Shown in pieces: positions 20,230 to 30,551 of a stretch of 64,000 bases of DNA (position 1 is the stretch's first letter; each line of letters starts with the position of its first letter). Below the pieces are notes generated by a model. It had not been told where the DNA came from, did no database searches, and saw only the letters and a program-made list of their open reading frames with translations. Where the stretch lies: NCBI RefSeq assembly GCF_000801295.1, contig NZ_AP012978.1, positions 186,001-250,000 on the forward strand. Direction: 5' to 3'. The translations under genes were made by a program, and so were the position numbers. The stretch comes from an endosymbiont of unidentified scaly snail isolate Monju. Its GTDB lineage: Bacteria; Pseudomonadota; Gammaproteobacteria; Chromatiales; Chromatiaceae.

Positions 20230-20925
20230 ATGGGCCAGAAAGTACATCCGACAGGCATCCGTCTCGGCATCGTCACCGATTGGAACTCCAAGTGGTATGC
20301 CGACAACAAGAACTACGCCGATCTGCTGATCACCGACTTGGCGGTGCGCGATTTTCTCAAGGAGCGCCTCAAGCAGGCCTCGGTGAGCCGCATCCAGATC
20401 GACCGGCCGGCGAAGAACGCGCACATCACCATCCACACCGCGCGGCCGGGCCTGGTGATCGGCCAGAAGGGCAAGGACATCGACGAACTCCGCAAGGAGG
20501 TCTCGGCACGCATGGGTATCCCGGTGCGCATCAGCATCGAGGAGATCCGGAAGCCCGAGCTGGATGCCCAGCTGGTGGCCGAGAGCATCGCCCAGCAACT
20601 CGAGCGTCGCATCATGTTCCGCCGTGCCATGAAGCGCGCCGTGCAGAACGCCATGCGCCTGGGCGCCCTGGGTGTGAAAGTAAACGTTGCCGGCCGCCTG
20701 AACGGCGCCGAGATCGCGCGCAGCGAGTGGTACCGCGAGGGCCGCGTGCCGCTGCACACCCTGCGTGCGGACATCGACTACGGCTTTGCCGAGGCGCTGA
20801 CCACCTACGGCATCATCGGTATCAAGACCTGGATCTTCAAGGGCGAGGTCTTCGGTGACGAGCAGAAGGATGCCGGCAAGGGTGAGTCCGGCAAGAAGGG
20901 CAAGAGCGCAGGCGCTCGGGGGTAA
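20230..20925 (+). CDS. rpsC: 30S ribosomal protein S3
   Basis: S3 shapes the mRNA entry channel. The 231 residues begin [33 protein letters not shown]. The KH domain carries the motif [18 protein letters not shown] at about 77-94. A Gly/Lys-rich tail ([15 protein letters not shown]) ends the protein, a variable and probably disordered extension. Confidence 0.97.
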   Translation: MGQKVHPTGIRLGIVTDWNSKWYADNKNYADLLITDLAVRDFLKERLKQASVSRIQIDRPAKNAHITIHTARPGLVIGQKGKDIDELRKEVSARMGIPVRISIEEIRKPELDAQLVAESIAQQLERRIMFRRAMKRAVQNAMRLGALGVKVNVAGRLNGAEIARSEWYREGRVPLHTLRADIDYGFAEALTTYGIIGIKTWIFKGEVFGDEQKDAGKGESGKKGKSAGARG

Positions 20926-20928
20926 GTC

Positions 20929-21342
20929 ATGCTGCAACCAAAACGCACCAAATTCCGCAAGCAACACAAGGGCCGCAACCGCGGCCTGGCGCATAGCGGC
21001 AACAAGGTCAGCTTCGGCGAGTATGGCCTCAAGGCCACTGGCCGCGGACGCCTCACCGCGCGCCAGATCGAGGCGGCCCGTCGTACCATCACGCGCACCG
21101 TGAAGCGGGGCGGCAAGCTGTGGATCCGGGTGTTCCCGGACAAGCCGATCACCAAGAAGCCGCTCGAAGTGCGGATGGGCAAGGGCAAGGGTAACGTGGA
21201 GTACTGGGTCGCGCAGATCCAGCCCGGTCGTATGCTCTACGAGATTGAAGGTGTCTCCGAGGAACTGGCGCGTCGCGCCTTCGAGCTGGCCTCGGCCAAG
21301 CTCCCCGTGAGCACCACTTTTGTTAAACGGACGGTCCTCTGA
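20929..21342 (+). CDS. rplP: 50S ribosomal protein L16
   Basis: L16 lies near the A-site tRNA elbow. The 137 residues begin [19 protein letters not shown] and contain [10 protein letters not shown]-type sequence ([27 protein letters not shown]). The position of the PRMGKGKG hydroxylated arginine is occupied by a similar Arg. Only 3 bases separate it from rpsC, and its TGA overlaps the rpmC ATG by one base. Confidence 0.97.
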   Translation: MLQPKRTKFRKQHKGRNRGLAHSGNKVSFGEYGLKATGRGRLTARQIEAARRTITRTVKRGGKLWIRVFPDKPITKKPLEVRMGKGKGNVEYWVAQIQPGRMLYEIEGVSEELARRAFELASAKLPVSTTFVKRTVL

Positions 21343-21542
21343 TGAAAGCGAACGAACTTCGTGAAAAGTCCCAGGCCGAATTGCGTGAGACGCTGCACGA
21401 GCTGCTCAAGGAGCAATTCAACCTGCGCATGCAACAGGGCACGGGTCAGCTGGCCCGTCCCCATCTGATGAAGGCAGTGCGCCGCAATATCGCGCGCGTG
21501 AAGACGATCATGAACGAAAAGCGTCGGGCAGGTGAAGCATGA
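21342..21542 (+). CDS. rpmC: 50S ribosomal protein L29
   Basis: L29 is a two-helix protein next to L23 at the tunnel exit. The 66 residues begin [59 protein letters not shown], the standard L29 pattern. It overlaps rplP by one base and rpsQ by 4 bases (ATGA). Confidence 0.96.
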   Translation: MKANELREKSQAELRETLHELLKEQFNLRMQQGTGQLARPHLMKAVRRNIARVKTIMNEKRRAGEA

Positions 21543-21796
21543 GCGAGCAGGCAGGTAACCGGACTCTCCAGGGGCGCGTCGTCAGCGACAAGATGGACAA
21601 GACCATCACGGTGCTGATCGAGCGCCGGGTCAAGCACCCGCTGTACGGCAAGTTTGTGCGCCGTTCCACCAAGGTGCATGCGCACGACGAGAACAACGAG
21701 TGTCGCGTGGGCGACGTGGTGGTGGTCGAGCAGTGCCGGCCACTGTCCAAGACCAAGAGCTGGCGTTTCGTCAAGCTGGTCGAACGTCCGAACTGA
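21539..21796 (+). CDS. rpsQ: 30S ribosomal protein S17
   Basis: S17 is a primary 16S rRNA-binding protein. The 85 residues include [68 protein letters not shown], with the typical OB-fold pattern. It starts inside the end of rpmC (ATGA overlap). Confidence 0.96.
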   Translation: MSEQAGNRTLQGRVVSDKMDKTITVLIERRVKHPLYGKFVRRSTKVHAHDENNECRVGDVVVVEQCRPLSKTKSWRFVKLVERPN

Positions 21797-21830
21797 ATCG
21801 AACTGAACTCAAACTGATTGGGGTAGTGTC

Positions 21831-22199
21831 ATGATCCAGATGCAAACCATGCTGGACGTTGCAGACAACAGCGGGGCCAAACGCGTCCAGTGCATCAAGG
21901 TGCTGGGCGGTTCGCACCGCCGGTACGCCGGAATAGGCGACATCATCAAGGTGTCGGTTAAAGACGCTATTCCGCGCGGCAAGGTCAAGAAGGGCAACGT
22001 CTACAACGCCGTCGTTGTGCGTACCCGCAAGGGGGTGCGTCGTCCCGACGGCTCGGTGATCCGCTTCGACGGTAACGCTGCGGTGCTGTTGAACAACGCC
22101 CTGGCGCCGATCGGCACCCGTATCTTTGGCCCGGTAACGCGCGAACTGCGCAGCGAGCGCTTCATGAAGATCGTCTCGCTCGCACCGGAAGTACTCTGA
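21831..22199 (+). CDS. rplN: 50S ribosomal protein L14
   Basis: L14 contacts the small subunit through bridge B8. The 122 residues begin [55 protein letters not shown], the diagnostic L14 pattern. It is the first gene of the spc-type cluster. No strong separate promoter is obvious in the 34-base gap before it. Confidence 0.97.
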   Translation: MIQMQTMLDVADNSGAKRVQCIKVLGGSHRRYAGIGDIIKVSVKDAIPRGKVKKGNVYNAVVVRTRKGVRRPDGSVIRFDGNAAVLLNNALAPIGTRIFGPVTRELRSERFMKIVSLAPEVL

Positions 22200-22209
22200 G
22201 GAAATCGCC

Positions 22210-22527
22210 ATGGCACGACGCATTCGTAAAGGCGACGACGTGATCGTTCTCGCCGGCAAGGACAAGGGCAAGCGCGGCACCGTCCTGGCCGTGCTCGAGG
22301 ATCGTGTGATCGTCGAGAACATCAACCTGGCCAAGAAGCACATGAAGCCGAATCCCAACAAGGGGGAGCCCGGCGGCATCGTGGACAAGGAGATGCCCCT
22401 GCACATCTCCAATGTGGCTTTGTTCAACCCCGCGACCAACAAGGGCGACCGCGTCGGATTCAAGATCCTCGAGGACGGTCGCAAGGTGCGCGTATTCAAG
22501 TCCAACGGCGAAGTCGTGGACGTCTGA
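22210..22527 (+). CDS. rplX: 50S ribosomal protein L24
   Basis: L24 is an assembly initiator at the 5' end of 23S rRNA. The 105 residues show the KOW motif [36 protein letters not shown] followed by the [21 protein letters not shown] stretch. It lies 10 bases after rplN, with GAGGAAATC as ribosome-binding site. Confidence 0.96.
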   Translation: MARRIRKGDDVIVLAGKDKGKRGTVLAVLEDRVIVENINLAKKHMKPNPNKGEPGGIVDKEMPLHISNVALFNPATNKGDRVGFKILEDGRKVRVFKSNGEVVDV

Positions 22528-22538
22528 GGCAGATATCG

Positions 22539-23075
22539 ATGGCACGTTTGCACGATCACTACAAAGAAAAGGTCGTTCCGCAGCTGATGGAGAAGTTCGG
22601 CTACAAGAGCATCATGGAGGTGCCGCGGATCGAGAAGATCACCCTCAACATGGGTGTCGGCGAGGCCGTGGGCGACAAGAAGAACATGGAGTTCGCCGTC
22701 GGTGACATGGCGCGTATCGCCGGTCAGAAGCCGATTGTCACCCGCGCGCGCAAGTCGGTTGCCGGCTTCAAGATCCGCGAGGGGTGGCCCATCGGTTGCA
22801 AGGTGACCCTGCGTCGCGAACGCATGTACGAGTTCCTCGATCGCCTGGTGAACATCGCCCTGCCGCGGGTGCGCGACTTCCGTGGTCTGAGCTCCAAGTC
22901 CTTCGATGGCCGGGGCAACTACAGCCTGGGTGTGAAGGAACAGATCATCTTCCCCGAGGTGGAGTACGACAAGGTCGATACCCTGCGTGGCATGGATATC
23001 ACCATCACCACCACGGCGCGTACCGACGAGGAAGGCCGCGCCCTGCTCGACGGCTTCAATTTCCCGTTCAAGTAA
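22539..23075 (+). CDS. rplE: 50S ribosomal protein L5
   Basis: L5 binds 5S rRNA and bridges to the 30S head. The 178 residues start [48 protein letters not shown] and include the P-site loop region [31 protein letters not shown]. It ends 14 bases before rpsN. Confidence 0.97.
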   Translation: MARLHDHYKEKVVPQLMEKFGYKSIMEVPRIEKITLNMGVGEAVGDKKNMEFAVGDMARIAGQKPIVTRARKSVAGFKIREGWPIGCKVTLRRERMYEFLDRLVNIALPRVRDFRGLSSKSFDGRGNYSLGVKEQIIFPEVEYDKVDTLRGMDITITTTARTDEEGRALLDGFNFPFK

Positions 23076-23089
23076 TCGGACTAGAGAAC

Positions 23090-23395
23090 ATGGCAAAAAA
23101 GAGCATGTGGGCCCGCGAGGCCAAGCGCCAGAAGATGGTTCAGAAGTACGCCGCCAAGCGCGCCGAACTGAAGGCCATCATCAATGACCGCAGCCGTTCG
23201 TTCGAGGAGATCGACGCCGCCGTGGCCGCCCTGCAGAAGCTGCCGCGCGATGCCAGCCCGGTGCGCCAGCAGCGTCGCTGCCGAGTGTCCGGCCGGCCGC
23301 ACGCGGTCTATCGCAAGTTCGGCCTGTGCCGCAACAAGCTGCGCGAAGCGGCCATGCGGGGTGACGTGCCCGGCCTGAAGAAGGCCAGCTGGTAA
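23090..23395 (+). CDS. rpsN: 30S ribosomal protein S14 (zinc-independent form)
   Basis: The 101-residue product begins [30 protein letters not shown]. It is the long form without the CXXC-CXXC zinc ribbon (only isolated cysteines at RRCRVSG and FGLCRNK), as in most gammaproteobacteria. The ATG at 23090 gives the standard N-terminus, although the frame is open far upstream inside rplE. Confidence 0.96.
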   Translation: MAKKSMWAREAKRQKMVQKYAAKRAELKAIINDRSRSFEEIDAAVAALQKLPRDASPVRQQRRCRVSGRPHAVYRKFGLCRNKLREAAMRGDVPGLKKASW

Positions 23396-23434
23396 CGGTT
23401 TGCCCGTCCGGGCTGGATTTCTGGTCCGGATTTG

Positions 23435-23442
23435 TATATAGT
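23435..23442 (+). promoter_or_regulatory. Candidate internal promoter before rpsH (-10 element)
   Basis: The 135-base rpsN-rpsH gap is unusually long for this block. It contains TATATAGTGCGCGGC, very like the element before rpsM (GATATAGTGCCGCGC at 27521). No good -35 hexamer stands 16-18 bases upstream (best candidate TGGATT). A weak internal promoter is an inference from the similarity of the two sites. Confidence 0.35.
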
Positions 23443-23530
23443 GCGCGGCTCCCTGAATCCCGGGGCCGTGTTTCGTTACACATTCGGGTATCGCATCGCG
23501 AGACGATGGCTGACCCAGAGGAGACTCATC

Positions 23531-23926
23531 ATGAGCATGTCGGATCCGATTGCGGATATGCTTACGCGCATCCGCAACGGCCAGGCGGCGAACAAGCCGT
23601 CTGTGCAAATGCCTGCTTCCAAGAAGAAGCTGGCCGTCGCCAAGGTCCTTAAGGACGAAGGCTACATCATCGATTATCAGCAGATCGAGGTCGATGGCAA
23701 GCCCGTGCTGGAGATCCAGCTCAAGTACTTCCAGGGCCGTCCGGTCATCGAATACATCAAGCGCGTGAGCCGTCCCGGCCTGCGGATCTACAAAGGCCGC
23801 GATGAACTGCCGCGCGTGCGCGGAGGCCTGGGTATCGCCATCGTTTCCACTTCCAAAGGCGTGATGACCGACCGCGAAGCCCGCAAGCTGGGCCATGGCG
23901 GCGAAGTCATCGCCTACGTCGCGTAA
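23531..23926 (+). CDS. rpsH: 30S ribosomal protein S8
   Basis: S8 is a central 30S assembly protein and, in E. coli, the spc-operon repressor acting at rplE. The 131 residues start [40 protein letters not shown] and end with [26 protein letters not shown]. The ATG at 23531 follows GAGGAGACTCATC. Confidence 0.96.
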   Translation: MSMSDPIADMLTRIRNGQAANKPSVQMPASKKKLAVAKVLKDEGYIIDYQQIEVDGKPVLEIQLKYFQGRPVIEYIKRVSRPGLRIYKGRDELPRVRGGLGIAIVSTSKGVMTDREARKLGHGGEVIAYVA

Positions 23927-23939
23927 GGGAGGATCTGGC

Positions 23940-24473
23940 ATGTCACGCATAGCGAAAGCGCCGATCACCGTCCCGTCCGGCGTCGAGGTCAAGATCGACG
24001 GTCAGCACGTGAGCGTCAAGGGCCCCAAGGGGGCGCTGGAAATGGACGTGCATCCGGATGCCGTGGTGAGCATCGAAGATGGGGTCATCTCGGTGCGTCC
24101 GGCCGATGGCGTCAAGAACGGCTGGGCCATGGCCGGCACCATGCGCGCACTGGTCAACAACATGGTGGTGGGTGCCAGCCAAGGCTTCCAGAAGAAGCTG
24201 GAACTGGTCGGCGTCGGTTATCGCGCCCAGGCCAAGGGCAAGGTGCTCAACCTGACGCTCGGTTTCTCGCACCCGGTCGACTACCCGGTGCCCGAGGGCA
24301 TCACCATCGAAACGCCCTCGCAGACCGAAGTGGTGGTCTCCGGCAGCGACAAGCAGAAGGTGGGCCAGGTGGCTGCCGAGATCCGCAGCTTCCGTCCGCC
24401 GGAGCCGTACAAGGGCAAGGGTGTTCGCTACGCGGATGAGCGCATCATCCGTAAAGAAGCGAAGAAGAAGTAA
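23940..24473 (+). CDS. rplF: 50S ribosomal protein L6
   Basis: L6 supports the factor-binding site near the sarcin-ricin loop. The 177 residues start [38 protein letters not shown] and include the C-terminal signature [26 protein letters not shown]. The ATG at 23940 follows GGGAGGATCTGGC. Confidence 0.97.
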   Translation: MSRIAKAPITVPSGVEVKIDGQHVSVKGPKGALEMDVHPDAVVSIEDGVISVRPADGVKNGWAMAGTMRALVNNMVVGASQGFQKKLELVGVGYRAQAKGKVLNLTLGFSHPVDYPVPEGITIETPSQTEVVVSGSDKQKVGQVAAEIRSFRPPEPYKGKGVRYADERIIRKEAKKK

Positions 24474-24485
24474 GGGGTTAGCACG

Positions 24486-24842
24486 ATGGATAAGAAAGCA
24501 TCTCGTCTGCGTCGCGCCAAGCGGGCGCGCGCCAAGATCCGCGAGTTGGGCGTGCACCGCCTGACGGTTCATCGCACCCCGCGCCACATCTATGCCCAGG
24601 TGATCGCCCCCAACGGCGCCGAGGTCATCGCAGCGGCCTCGACCGTCGACAAGGAGGTCAAGGCCGGCATCGAGGGCAGCACCGGCAACGTTGCCGGTGC
24701 TGCCGTGGTGGGCCGTGCGATCGCTGAACGCGCGAAGGCCAAGGGCATCGAGCGCGTGGCCTTCGATCGTTCCGGGTTCCGTTATCACGGCCGCGTGAAG
24801 GCCCTGGCCGACGCCGCGCGTGAAGCCGGCCTTGAGTTCTGA
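24486..24842 (+). CDS. rplR: 50S ribosomal protein L18
   Basis: L18 carries 5S rRNA to the large subunit. The 118 residues begin [40 protein letters not shown] and end in [22 protein letters not shown], the typical L18 RNA-binding end. It lies 12 bases after rplF. Confidence 0.96.
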   Translation: MDKKASRLRRAKRARAKIRELGVHRLTVHRTPRHIYAQVIAPNGAEVIAAASTVDKEVKAGIEGSTGNVAGAAVVGRAIAERAKAKGIERVAFDRSGFRYHGRVKALADAAREAGLEF

Positions 24843-24854
24843 GGAGTCTGCATC

Positions 24855-25361
24855 ATGGCAAATTATGAAACCAAGTCCGCCGGCGACGATCTGATCGAGA
24901 AGCTGATCGGCGTCAACCGTGTCGCCAAGGTGGTCAAGGGCGGTCGGGTGTTCGGCTTTGCCGCCCTGGTGGTCGTCGGGGACGGCAATGGCCGCGTCGG
25001 CTTCGGTACCGGCAAGTCCAAGGAGGTCCCGGTGGCCATCCAGAAGGCCATGGAGGCCGCGCGCCGCAACATGATCGAGGTCAAACTGAAGGACGGCACC
25101 CTGCAGTACCCGCTGGTCGGCCGCCATGGTGCTGCCAAGGTCTACATGCAGCCGGCCTCGGAAGGTACCGGTATCATCGCCGGCGGCGCCATGCGCGCCA
25201 TCTTCGAAGTGGTGGGCGTGCACAACGTGCTGGCCAAGTGCATTGGCTCGAACAATCCCATCAACGTGGTTCGCGCCACCCTCAATGGCCTGGCCAACAT
25301 GAGCGACGCCGAGTATGTCGCGGCCAAGCGTGGCAAGACCGTCGAAGAGATTCTGGGGTAA
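24855..25361 (+). CDS. rpsE: 30S ribosomal protein S5
   Basis: S5 helps fix mRNA and decoding accuracy. The 168 residues contain the double-stranded RNA-binding-like N-domain ([52 protein letters not shown]). The loop before GGRVFGF, where E. coli spectinomycin-resistance changes map, reads [11 protein letters not shown] and is wild type. Confidence 0.97.
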   Translation: MANYETKSAGDDLIEKLIGVNRVAKVVKGGRVFGFAALVVVGDGNGRVGFGTGKSKEVPVAIQKAMEAARRNMIEVKLKDGTLQYPLVGRHGAAKVYMQPASEGTGIIAGGAMRAIFEVVGVHNVLAKCIGSNNPINVVRATLNGLANMSDAEYVAAKRGKTVEEILG

Positions 25362-25366
25362 TCGCC

Positions 25367-25558
25367 ATGGCTGACAAGAAGATGATGAAAGTGAAGCTGG
25401 TGCGCAGCATGCACGGCCGCAAGAAGGGCCACAAGGAGTGCGTCCTGGGGCTGGGCCTGCGGCGCATGCACCAGGTTGTCGAAGTCGAGGACACGCCTTC
25501 CACCCGCGGCATGGTGAACAAGGTGTGCTACATGGTTCAAGTCGTGGAGGAAGCCTGA
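25367..25558 (+). CDS. rpmD: 50S ribosomal protein L30
   Basis: The 63-residue protein starts [62 protein letters not shown], the standard bacterial L30 fold with the GLGLRR segment. The ATG at 25367 is 5 bases after rpsE. The open frame upstream runs inside rpsE and is not coding. Confidence 0.95.
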   Translation: MADKKMMKVKLVRSMHGRKKGHKECVLGLGLRRMHQVVEVEDTPSTRGMVNKVCYMVQVVEEA

Positions 25559-25559
25559 G

Positions 25560-25994
25560 ATGCGTCTGAATACGCTCAAACCCGCCGAAGGCAGCAAGCG
25601 CGCGCGCAAGCGTGTCGGCCGGGGCATCGGCAGCGGCTTCGGCAAGACTGCCGGTCGCGGCCACAAGGGCCAGAAGGCCCGTTCCGGCGGCAAGGTGCAG
25701 ATCGGCTTCGAGGGCGGCCAGATGCCGCTGCAGCGGCGCCTGCCCAAGGTGGGCTTCCGCTCGCGCAAGGCCAAGCTGACCGCCGAGGTGCGTCTCGACG
25801 AGATCGCCAAGGTCGAGGGTGAAGTGGTGGACATGGAGGCCCTGCACGCGGCCGACATCCTGCCGCGCAACAAGACCCGGGCCAAGATCATCCTGTCCGG
25901 TGAGATCAGTCGCGCGGTGACGGTCAAGGGGCTGCGTGTGACCAAGGGCGCCCGCGCTGCCATCGAGGCGGCCGGCGGCAAGGTCGAGGACTGA
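25560..25994 (+). CDS. rplO: 50S ribosomal protein L15
   Basis: L15 is a late-assembly 23S rRNA-binding protein. The 144 residues (same as E. coli) begin [45 protein letters not shown], the glycine/arginine-rich L15 start. It follows rpmD by one base and precedes secY by 7 bases. Confidence 0.97.
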   Translation: MRLNTLKPAEGSKRARKRVGRGIGSGFGKTAGRGHKGQKARSGGKVQIGFEGGQMPLQRRLPKVGFRSRKAKLTAEVRLDEIAKVEGEVVDMEALHAADILPRNKTRAKIILSGEISRAVTVKGLRVTKGARAAIEAAGGKVED

Positions 25995-26001
25995 ACGACC
26001 C

Positions 26002-27339
26002 ATGGCCCAGAACCCCGCCGCCGGTATCGCCTTCGGTCAGCTTACCGAGCTGAAGCGCCGCCTGCTGTTCGTGCTGGGTGCGATCATCGTGTATCGCATC
26101 GGCACCTTCATCCCGGTACCCGGGATCGATCCGGCGGCGCTGGCGGCGCTGTTCGACCAACAGCAGGGCACCATCCTGGACATGTTCAACATGTTCTCAG
26201 GGGGCGCACTCAAGCGTGCCAGCCTGTTCGCCCTGGGGATCATGCCCTACATCTCGGCCTCGATCATCGTGCAGCTGATGTCCGCGGTGATCCCCAAGCT
26301 GGAACAGCTCAAGAAGGAAGGCGAGGCCGGTCGGCGCAAGATCACCCAGTACACCCGCTACGGCACCCTGGTGCTGGCGACCTTCCAGGCGATCGGCATC
26401 GCGGTGGCCCTGCAGGGGCAGTTTGGCGAGGGACTGGTGGTGGCCAAGGGGCCGGGGTTCGTGTTCACTGCGACTGTGTCGCTGGTGACCGGCACCATGT
26501 TCCTGATGTGGCTGGGTGAACAGATCACCGAGCGCGGCCTGGGCAACGGCATCTCGCTGATCATCTTCGCCGGTATCGTGGCTGGCATGCCGGCCGCGTT
26601 CGGTTCGGTGGTCGAGCTGGTCAGCAATGGCGAGATGAATGCGCTGTTTGCCCTGTTCCTGTTCATCCTGGCGATCGGGGTGACCGGGTTCGTGGTGTTC
26701 GTGGAGCGGGGGCAGCGGCGCATTACGGTCAACTACGCCAAGCGCCAGCAGGGTCGCAAGATGTTCGCCGCGCAGAGCAGCCATCTGCCGCTGAAGCTGA
26801 ACATGGCCGGGGTGATTCCGCCGATCTTCGCATCGAGCATCATCCTGTTCCCGACCACGCTCGCGCAGTGGGCGGGTAACACCGAGAACATGCGTTGGTT
26901 GCAGGACATCATCGCGCTGGTGTCGCCGGGTGAGCCCCTGTACATGGTGGCCTATGCGGCGGGCATCATCTTCTTCTGCTTCTTCTACACCGCGCTGGTG
27001 TTCAACGCGAAGGAGACGGCAGAGAACCTGAAGCGGTCCGGCGCCTTCATCCCCGGCATCCGTCCGGGCGAGCAGACTGCGGCCTACATCGACAAGGTGA
27101 TGTCGCGGCTGACCCTGGCCGGCGCGTTGTACATCACTGCGGTCTGCCTGCTGCCGGAGTTCCTGCGCGCGGGCTGGAACGTGCCCTTCTACTTCGGCGG
27201 CACCTCGTTGCTGATCGTGGTCGTGGTGGTGATGGACTTCATGGCCCAGGTGCAGGCGCACATCATGTCGCACCAGTACGAGGGCCTGATGAAGAAGGCG
27301 AATTTCAAGAACGTTGGCGGCGCGGGTTCGCTGCGCTGA
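26002..27339 (+). CDS. secY: Preprotein translocase subunit SecY
   Basis: SecY is the pore of the Sec translocon. The 445 residues show ten membrane segments. The plug/TM2 region reads [29 protein letters not shown], followed by [16 protein letters not shown]. The cytoplasmic loop before TM7 is [17 protein letters not shown], and the C-terminal cytoplasmic end carries the [15 protein letters not shown] pattern. It closes the spc cluster and is followed by rpmJ, as in E. coli. Confidence 0.97.
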   Translation: MAQNPAAGIAFGQLTELKRRLLFVLGAIIVYRIGTFIPVPGIDPAALAALFDQQQGTILDMFNMFSGGALKRASLFALGIMPYISASIIVQLMSAVIPKLEQLKKEGEAGRRKITQYTRYGTLVLATFQAIGIAVALQGQFGEGLVVAKGPGFVFTATVSLVTGTMFLMWLGEQITERGLGNGISLIIFAGIVAGMPAAFGSVVELVSNGEMNALFALFLFILAIGVTGFVVFVERGQRRITVNYAKRQQGRKMFAAQSSHLPLKLNMAGVIPPIFASSIILFPTTLAQWAGNTENMRWLQDIIALVSPGEPLYMVAYAAGIIFFCFFYTALVFNAKETAENLKRSGAFIPGIRPGEQTAAYIDKVMSRLTLAGALYITAVCLLPEFLRAGWNVPFYFGGTSLLIVVVVVMDFMAQVQAHIMSHQYEGLMKKANFKNVGGAGSLR

Positions 27340-27366
27340 GCGACGGTTTCATTCGGAGTTGGAGCT

Positions 27367-27480
27367 ATGAAAGTCAGAGCATCGGTCAAGAAGATGTGCC
27401 GCAACTGCAAGATCATCAAGCGCCACGGCGTGGTGCGCGTGATCTGCACCGACCCGCGCCACAAGCAGCGCCAGGGTTGA
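27367..27480 (+). CDS. rpmJ: 50S ribosomal protein L36 (zinc-ribbon form)
   Basis: A 37-residue open frame begins [21 protein letters not shown] behind CGGAGTTGGAGCT. Cys11, Cys14, Cys27 and His32 form the zinc site of the C+ type of L36. A second, cysteine-free L36 used under zinc starvation would have to be encoded elsewhere. It lies between secY and rpsM, its usual place. Confidence 0.95.
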   Translation: MKVRASVKKMCRNCKIIKRHGVVRVICTDPRHKQRQG

Positions 27481-27499
27481 TCGGTCGCCGTTCGTGGCG

Positions 27500-27528
27500 T
27501 TGAACAGGCGCCTGGATTTTGATATAGT
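27500..27528 (+). promoter_or_regulatory. Candidate promoter of the alpha cluster (rpsM-rplQ)
   Basis: TTGAAC (27500-27505) is followed after 17 bases by TATAGT (27523-27528), both reasonable sigma70 matches. It lies 52 bases before rpsM, in the 99-base rpmJ-rpsM gap. A short GC-rich dyad (CGCGCTTTCGCGCG, 27531-27544) begins just after. In E. coli, S4 represses this cluster from an RNA pseudoknot overlapping the rpsM start. No such fold was worked out here. Confidence 0.5.
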
Positions 27529-27579
27529 GCCGCGCTTTCGCGCGTCATTTGCCGAGAGAGTTTTCAGGAGAATTTGAGC

Positions 27580-27936
27580 ATGGCCCGTATTGCTGGTGTC
27601 AACATTCCCGATCGGAAGCACGTGGTGATCGCGCTGCGTTCGATCTACGGCATTGGCCCGACGCGCGCAGCAAGCATCTGTGATGCCGCCGGTGTCGAGC
27701 CCAGCCGCAAGGTGATGGAGCTGAGCGACGAAGAACTCGAGAAGCTGCGTACCGAAGTGGGCAAGTACACGGTCGAGGGTGACCTGCGTCGCGAGGTGTC
27801 GATGAACATCAAGCGGCTGATGGACCTGGGCTGCAACCGTGGCATCCGCCATCGTCGTGGCCTGCCGGTACGCGGCCAGCGCACCAAGACCAATGCCCGC
27901 ACCCGCAAGGGTCCGCGCAAGCCGATCAAACGTTAA
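27580..27936 (+). CDS. rpsM: 30S ribosomal protein S13
   Basis: S13 forms intersubunit bridges B1a/b and contacts P-site tRNA with its tail. The 118 residues start [45 protein letters not shown] and end [18 protein letters not shown]. The ATG at 27580, behind CAGGAGAATTTGAGC, fits better than the TTG at 27574. Confidence 0.97.
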   Translation: MARIAGVNIPDRKHVVIALRSIYGIGPTRAASICDAAGVEPSRKVMELSDEELEKLRTEVGKYTVEGDLRREVSMNIKRLMDLGCNRGIRHRRGLPVRGQRTKTNARTRKGPRKPIKR

Positions 27937-27966
27937 GCAAACGCGAAGTTTTCAGGAATCAGGCAG

Positions 27967-28350
27967 ATGGCCAAGAACACCACCCGTAAAAAGGTCAAGA
28001 AGGTCGTTACCGACGGCATCGCCCATGTGCATGCCTCGTTCAATAACACGATCATCACCATTACCGATCGCCAGGGCAATACCCTGTGCTGGGCGACCGC
28101 CGGCGGTTCCGGCTTCCGTGGTTCGCGCAAGAGTACGCCCTTCGCTGCCCAGGTGGCCGCGGATCGCTGTGGCGAGATGGCCAAGGAGTACGGTGTCAAG
28201 AACCTGGATGTGAATGTCAAGGGCCCGGGGCCGGGGCGTGAGTCGGCCGTGCGTGCGCTGAACAACGCCGGATTCAAGATCACCAGCATCTCGGATGTCA
28301 CCCCGATTCCCCACAATGGCTGCCGCCCGCCCAAGAAGCGCCGCGTGTAA
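27967..28350 (+). CDS. rpsK: 30S ribosomal protein S11
   Basis: S11 lies on the 30S platform. The 127 residues begin [65 protein letters not shown]. They end [14 protein letters not shown], including the Asn-Gly pair that isomerises to isoaspartate in E. coli S11. Confidence 0.97.
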   Translation: MAKNTTRKKVKKVVTDGIAHVHASFNNTIITITDRQGNTLCWATAGGSGFRGSRKSTPFAAQVAADRCGEMAKEYGVKNLDVNVKGPGPGRESAVRALNNAGFKITSISDVTPIPHNGCRPPKKRRV

Positions 28351-28363
28351 CTGGAGTTAGATC

Positions 28364-28984
28364 ATGGCACGTTATCTCGGACCAAAATGCAAACTGATGC
28401 GCCGTGAGGGCACCGACCTGTTCCTCAAGAGCCGCGTCCGCTCCATCGACACCAAGTGCAACATGGAAAAGGTGCCGGGTCAGTCCGGTGACCGTCGCCG
28501 GCGCCTGTCCGACTACGGCGTTCAGCTGCGCGAAAAGCAGAAGGTTCGCCGTCTGTACGGTGTGCTCGAGCGCCAGTTCCGCAACTACTACAAGGAAGCA
28601 GACCGGGTCAAAGGCCCCACCGGCGAGAACCTGCTGCGCCTGCTGGAGTCGCGCCTGGACAACGTGGTTTATCGCATGGGCTTCGGCTGCACCCGAAACG
28701 AGGCGCGCCAGCTGGTCAGCCACAAGGCCATCGAGGTCAACGGCAAGGTGGTCAACATCGCTTCCTACCGGGTCAAGCCCGAAGACGTGATCAGCGTGCG
28801 CGAGAAGGCCAAGAAGCAGGAGCGCATCAAGGCCTCCCTTGCACTTGTCGAGCAGTATGGCTTCCCCGAGTGGGTGGAAGTGGACACCAACGCCATGAAG
28901 GGCGTGTTCAAGCGTTATCCGGACCGTGCCGAACTGCCGGCCGAGATCAACGAGCAGCTGATCGTCGAACTGTATTCGAAGTGA
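28364..28984 (+). CDS. rpsD: 30S ribosomal protein S4
   Basis: S4 nucleates 30S assembly and, in E. coli, represses the alpha operon. The 206 residues match E. coli in length. They begin [40 protein letters not shown] and contain the S4 RNA-binding domain [49 protein letters not shown]. There is no complete zinc-binding cysteine quartet. Confidence 0.97.
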   Translation: MARYLGPKCKLMRREGTDLFLKSRVRSIDTKCNMEKVPGQSGDRRRRLSDYGVQLREKQKVRRLYGVLERQFRNYYKEADRVKGPTGENLLRLLESRLDNVVYRMGFGCTRNEARQLVSHKAIEVNGKVVNIASYRVKPEDVISVREKAKKQERIKASLALVEQYGFPEWVEVDTNAMKGVFKRYPDRAELPAEINEQLIVELYSK

Positions 28985-29022
28985 TCGGTATCTTCCGGAC
29001 AGAGAACAGAAGAGGGTAATCC

Positions 29023-30030
29023 ATGGCGGGTTCGGTCAACGAGTTCCTCAAGCCACGCATCGTCAACGTCGAGACGATCAGCGATCGTCACGCAAAGGTG
29101 TCCCTGGAGCCGCTGGAGCGGGGCTTCGGCCACACCCTGGGCAATGCGCTGCGCCGCATCCTGCTCTCGTCCATGCCCGGTTGCGCGGTCACGGAGGTGG
29201 AGATCGAAGGCGTGCTGCACGAGTACAGCGCCACCGAGGGCGTGCAGGAAGACGTGCTCGAGATCCTGCTCAACCTCAAGGAGCTGGCCATCGTCATGGA
29301 AGACCGTGACGAGGCCATGCTGGCTTTGAACGCCAAGGGTCCGGGTACGGTGACCGCCGGCGACCTGCAGCTCCCGCATGGCGTGGAGATCGCCAACCCC
29401 GAATTCCTGATCGCGCATCTCACCGACAAGGGCGAGCTGAGCATGAACATCAAGGTCGAGCGTGGTCGCGGCTACGAGCCCGCAGCCAACCGCGAGGGTG
29501 CGGCCGGCGAGGACCGCCCCATCGGTCGTCTGCAGCTCGACGCCTCCTACAGCCCGATCCGTCGCGTCGCCTACAGCGTCGAGGCCGCCCGCGTCGAGCA
29601 GCGTACCGACCTCGACCGCCTGGTGCTGGATATCGAGACCGATGGCACCATCGACCCGGAAGATGCCGTGCGTCACTCGGCGACCATCCTGCAGGATCAA
29701 CTCAGTGCCTTCGTCAATCTCGACCAGACCACCACGGCCACCGGTGCTGACGAAGAAGAAGGCAAGGGCCCGGCGGTCGATCCCATCCTGCTGCGCCCGG
29801 TGGACGATCTGGAACTGACGGTACGTTCGGCCAACTGCCTGAAGGCCGAGAACATCTTCCTCATCGGTGACCTGATTCAGCGCACCGAGGTGGAGTTGCT
29901 CAAGACCCCGAATCTGGGCAAGAAGTCCCTGACCGAGATCAAGGACGTACTTGCCACCCGTGGCCTGTCGCTGGGCATGCGCCTGGAGAACTGGCCGCCG
30001 GAGAATCTCGAAGAACTGATGGCACGCTGA
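29023..30030 (+). CDS. rpoA: DNA-directed RNA polymerase subunit alpha
   Basis: The alpha subunit starts polymerase assembly and binds UP elements and activators. The 335 residues (E. coli 329) comprise an N-terminal dimerisation domain ([37 protein letters not shown]) and a linker with an acidic stretch ([10 protein letters not shown]). The C-terminal domain reads [45 protein letters not shown]. The UP-element arginine (E. coli R265) is in VRSANCLK. Confidence 0.97.
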   Translation: MAGSVNEFLKPRIVNVETISDRHAKVSLEPLERGFGHTLGNALRRILLSSMPGCAVTEVEIEGVLHEYSATEGVQEDVLEILLNLKELAIVMEDRDEAMLALNAKGPGTVTAGDLQLPHGVEIANPEFLIAHLTDKGELSMNIKVERGRGYEPAANREGAAGEDRPIGRLQLDASYSPIRRVAYSVEAARVEQRTDLDRLVLDIETDGTIDPEDAVRHSATILQDQLSAFVNLDQTTTATGADEEEGKGPAVDPILLRPVDDLELTVRSANCLKAENIFLIGDLIQRTEVELLKTPNLGKKSLTEIKDVLATRGLSLGMRLENWPPENLEELMAR

Positions 30031-30073
30031 GAAGCGTTCCCCGTAGTAACCTTTTTGCATAGGAAGTCGACCC

Positions 30074-30484
30074 ATGCGTCATCGCAAATCCGGACGGCAG
30101 CTGAACCGTAACAGCGCACATCGCAAGGCCATGTTCCGCAACATGGCCAACTCGCTGTTCGAGCATGAACTGATCAAGACCACTCTGCCCAAGGCCAAGG
30201 AACTGCGCCGTGTGGCCGAGCCGTTGATCACCCTGGCCAAGGAAGACAGCGTGGCCAAGCGTCGCCTGGCCTTCGCCCGCCTGCGCAATCAGGCCGCTGT
30301 GGCCAAGCTGTTCAACGAGCTGGGCCCGCGCTACAAGGAGCGTCCGGGCGGCTATCTGCGTATCCTCAAGTGTGGTTATCGCCCCGGCGACAAGGCACCC
30401 ATGGCCTACGTCGAGCTGGTCGATCGCCCGATCGTCGAGGCCGCCGAGGGTGACGACATGGAAGCGGCCGTCGAGACCGAATGA
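30074..30484 (+). CDS. rplQ: 50S ribosomal protein L17
   Basis: The 136 residues begin [58 protein letters not shown], the universal L17 start. An acidic tail ([15 protein letters not shown]) follows the conserved core, making it slightly longer than E. coli L17 (127). It is the last gene of the ribosomal block and is followed by a terminator. Confidence 0.97.
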   Translation: MRHRKSGRQLNRNSAHRKAMFRNMANSLFEHELIKTTLPKAKELRRVAEPLITLAKEDSVAKRRLAFARLRNQAAVAKLFNELGPRYKERPGGYLRILKCGYRPGDKAPMAYVELVDRPIVEAAEGDDMEAAVETE

Positions 30485-30504
30485 TCGCCCGCTGCGCGAG
30501 CGAC

Positions 30505-30528
30505 AGGCCGGGCATTGCCCGGCCTTTT
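30505..30528 (+). terminator. Intrinsic terminator of the ribosomal protein block
   Basis: AGGCCGGGC (30505-30513) pairs perfectly with GCCCGGCCT (30517-30525) around the loop ATT, followed by TTTT and GCGTTT. It lies 20 bases after the rplQ stop. This is a textbook Rho-independent terminator. Confidence 0.88.
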
Positions 30529-30551
30529 GCGTTTCGGGGGTGCGGGCTGGC

